Assembly (NCBI GenBank): GCA_030608985.1
Contig: JAUWDC010000005.1
Coordinates: 1-13,599 of the forward strand
Length of the DNA: 13,599 bases
Direction: 5' to 3'
Source: Desulfobia sp.
Lineage (GTDB): Bacteria; Desulfobacterota; Desulfobulbia; Desulfobulbales; SURF-16
Positions 13,252 to 13,599 of the stretch are shown here, in pieces. Position 1 is the first letter of the stretch, and every line of letters starts with the position of its first letter. Both the position numbers and the translations under genes were made by a program. The notes under the pieces are model-generated. The model was given only the letters and a program-made list of their open reading frames with translations. It did not search any database and was not told where the DNA came from.

Positions 13252-13327
13252 ATTGAAAAACAACTCTTATCTCCTTTCTCCTTAGAAAAGGCTGGCTTTA
13301 TTCCCCTGAAGTCGGCCTTTTCTTTTG
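13252..13327 (+). ncRNA. Candidate sigma-54-dependent small RNA, about 75 nt
   Basis: The boundaries are the predicted start of a consensus sigma-54 promoter and the end of an intrinsic terminator. The first 34 nt look unstructured and contain a CU-rich block, CTCCTTTCTCCTTA (13271-13284), with two anti-Shine-Dalgarno CTCCT words. The rest is the terminator hairpin ending in a U-rich tail, as in Hfq-binding RNAs. CTTTCTCCT (13274-13282) is complementary to the 9 bases spanning the fliL ribosome-binding site, and TCTCCTTA (13277-13284) to that of fliN. The only reading frame is a 10-codon TTG-initiated one without a ribosome-binding site. The architecture recalls Vibrio Qrr RNAs (sigma-54-driven, with a terminator), but I see no sequence homology. 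The alternative is an attenuated leader. Confidence 0.6.
13286..13326 (+). terminator. Strong intrinsic terminator
   Basis: A 15-bp stem (13286-13300 with 13307-13321, including three G-T pairs) closes a six-base loop TTCCCC. The 3' arm ends TTTT and is followed by CTTTT. The outer helix AAAAGGC/GCCTTTT is perfect. Read in the minus direction the T-run is much poorer, so it works mainly rightward, for the transcript started by the sigma-54 promoter at 13226. Confidence 0.8.
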
Positions 13328-13433
13328 TAAGCGTTCAGCAGCACCTCATCTTTGTCCGTTTTGGCCTTCTCACATAGAGGGCTATAATTCAAAGGCCCAA
13401 ACAAACAAATCTAAGGCACTGCTGAACGCCTAC
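13327..13433. repeat. Nested inverted-repeat element, copy B (107 bp)
   Basis: The ends GTAAGCGTTCAGCAG (13327-13341) and CTGCTGAACGCCTAC (13419-13433) pair at 14 of 15 positions plus a G-T. The inner stem is TTGGCCTT (13361-13368) with AAGGCCCAA (13392-13400), one bulged C. The loop keeps the CTCACATAGA block of copy A (13369-13378). Several stem positions differ from copy A on both sides so that pairing is kept. Copy B lacks about 20 bases found in the right part of copy A. It begins directly after the tail of the terminator at 13286-13326. Confidence 0.75.
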
Positions 13434-13458
13434 AGGCCTGCGGTTTTCGTAAATCTTT

Positions 13459-13488
13459 ATCCCCGTTGAAAGGGGATTTTCTTTTTTT
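13459..13488 (+). terminator. Second rightward intrinsic terminator
   Basis: ATCCCC (13459-13464) pairs with GGGGAT (13472-13477) around a seven-base loop and is followed by TTTCTTTTTTT, a strong U-tract. It lies just past repeat copy B. It could be a backup for the small RNA transcript or the end of another rightward transcript that I cannot identify. Confidence 0.75.
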
Positions 13489-13545
13489 ATGCTTTGCCCC
13501 GTCTCTGCTATTTGGTATTGCTGAAGCCATTAGGCGCTTACGCGC

Positions 13546-13573
13546 GATTTCGGATTTTAGATTTTGGATCGGA
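13546..13573. repeat. 7-bp unit array near the right end
   Basis: Four units in phase: GATTTCG (13546-13552), GATTTTA (13553-13559), GATTTTG (13560-13566) and GATCGGA (13567-13573). The period equals that of the arrays in the flhA-flhB and flhF-flhG gaps, but the unit is unrelated in sequence. Confidence 0.6.
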
Positions 13574-13599
13574 GTCTCATTACGTTCGCTTACCTGCGG
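13571..13599 (+). repeat. Dispersed-repeat fragment cut by the window edge
   Basis: GTCTCA, four variable bases, GTTCGCTTACCTGC: this matches the minus strand of the fliN-fliO spacer (10278-10243) with one extra T there and a few substitutions. It directly follows, and slightly overlaps, the 7-bp array. Its full extent is unknown because the window ends here. Confidence 0.45.

Larger units (their letters stand above)
12688..13599. other. 912-bp intergenic region upstream of fliL, no protein gene
   Basis: No reading frame here looks like a protein; the longest ones have unnatural composition and no ribosome-binding site. The region holds two sigma-54 promoters facing away from each other, a run of palindromes at 12932-12963, a candidate small RNA with its terminator, inverted-repeat element copy B, a second terminator, a 7-bp repeat array and a dispersed-repeat fragment at the edge. 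A perfect 8-bp inverted repeat, TTCTGACT/AGTCAGAA, lies at 12855-12862 and 12879-12886. Confidence 0.6.

Noticed and set aside
13254..13286. Ten-codon TTG-initiated frame within the candidate small RNA
   Set aside because: It would begin about 2 nt from the predicted transcript start with no ribosome-binding site, and no regulatory codon run for an attenuator is visible.
11971..13433. CRISPR array or insertion sequence made by the two repeat copies
   Set aside because: Only two copies 1.2 kb apart with fliL between them, no regular spacers and no transposase gene.

Overview
This window is one long flagellar gene cluster read leftward (minus strand), followed on the right by about 900 bases of intergenic DNA rich in regulatory structure. 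Fourteen minus-strand genes are supported, in transcription order: fliL, fliM, fliN, fliO, fliP, fliQ, fliR, flhB, flhA, flhF, flhG, fliA, cheY and an unnamed membrane protein. The gene order, a FlhF/FlhG pair, a sigma-54 type promoter before fliL and moderate GC content suggest a Gram-negative, polarly flagellated member of the Desulfobacterota (deltaproteobacteria), possibly Desulfobulbales. That placement is inferred from gene order and protein style; no marker gene is present.

Layout. 1-150: no gene; an ATTACA/TGTAAT inverted-repeat cluster and a G-quadruplex motif. 151-1035: unnamed single-pass membrane protein whose C-terminus resembles FliL. 1152-1535: cheY. 1673-3345: fliA and flhG, 2 bp apart. 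3433-4497: flhF. 4538-6646: flhA. 6733-10196: flhB, fliR, fliQ, fliP and fliO, mostly tightly packed. 10356-11953: fliN and fliM. 12187-12687: fliL. 12688-13599: no protein gene.

How it works together. FliPQR, FlhB and FlhA form the inner-membrane export gate and FliO helps assemble it. FliM and FliN build the C-ring switch, which binds phosphorylated CheY. FliL associates with the stator and basal body. FlhF and FlhG set flagellar position and number, and FliA is the sigma factor for late genes. A sigma-54 -24/-12 promoter lies 36 bp upstream of the fliL ribosome-binding region, so the cluster looks like a sigma-54 class that in turn makes FliA.

The most interesting signal is in the right-hand intergenic region. 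A near-perfect sigma-54 promoter points rightward at 13226 and is followed about 35 bases after its predicted start by a strong intrinsic terminator. Together they define a candidate noncoding RNA of about 75 nt with a CU-rich, anti-Shine-Dalgarno single-stranded region, which matches the fliL and fliN ribosome-binding sites by 9 and 8 bases. The window also carries two diverged copies of a nested inverted-repeat element with compensatory stem changes, and three arrays of unrelated 7-bp units. Two of the arrays fill gaps inside the operon.
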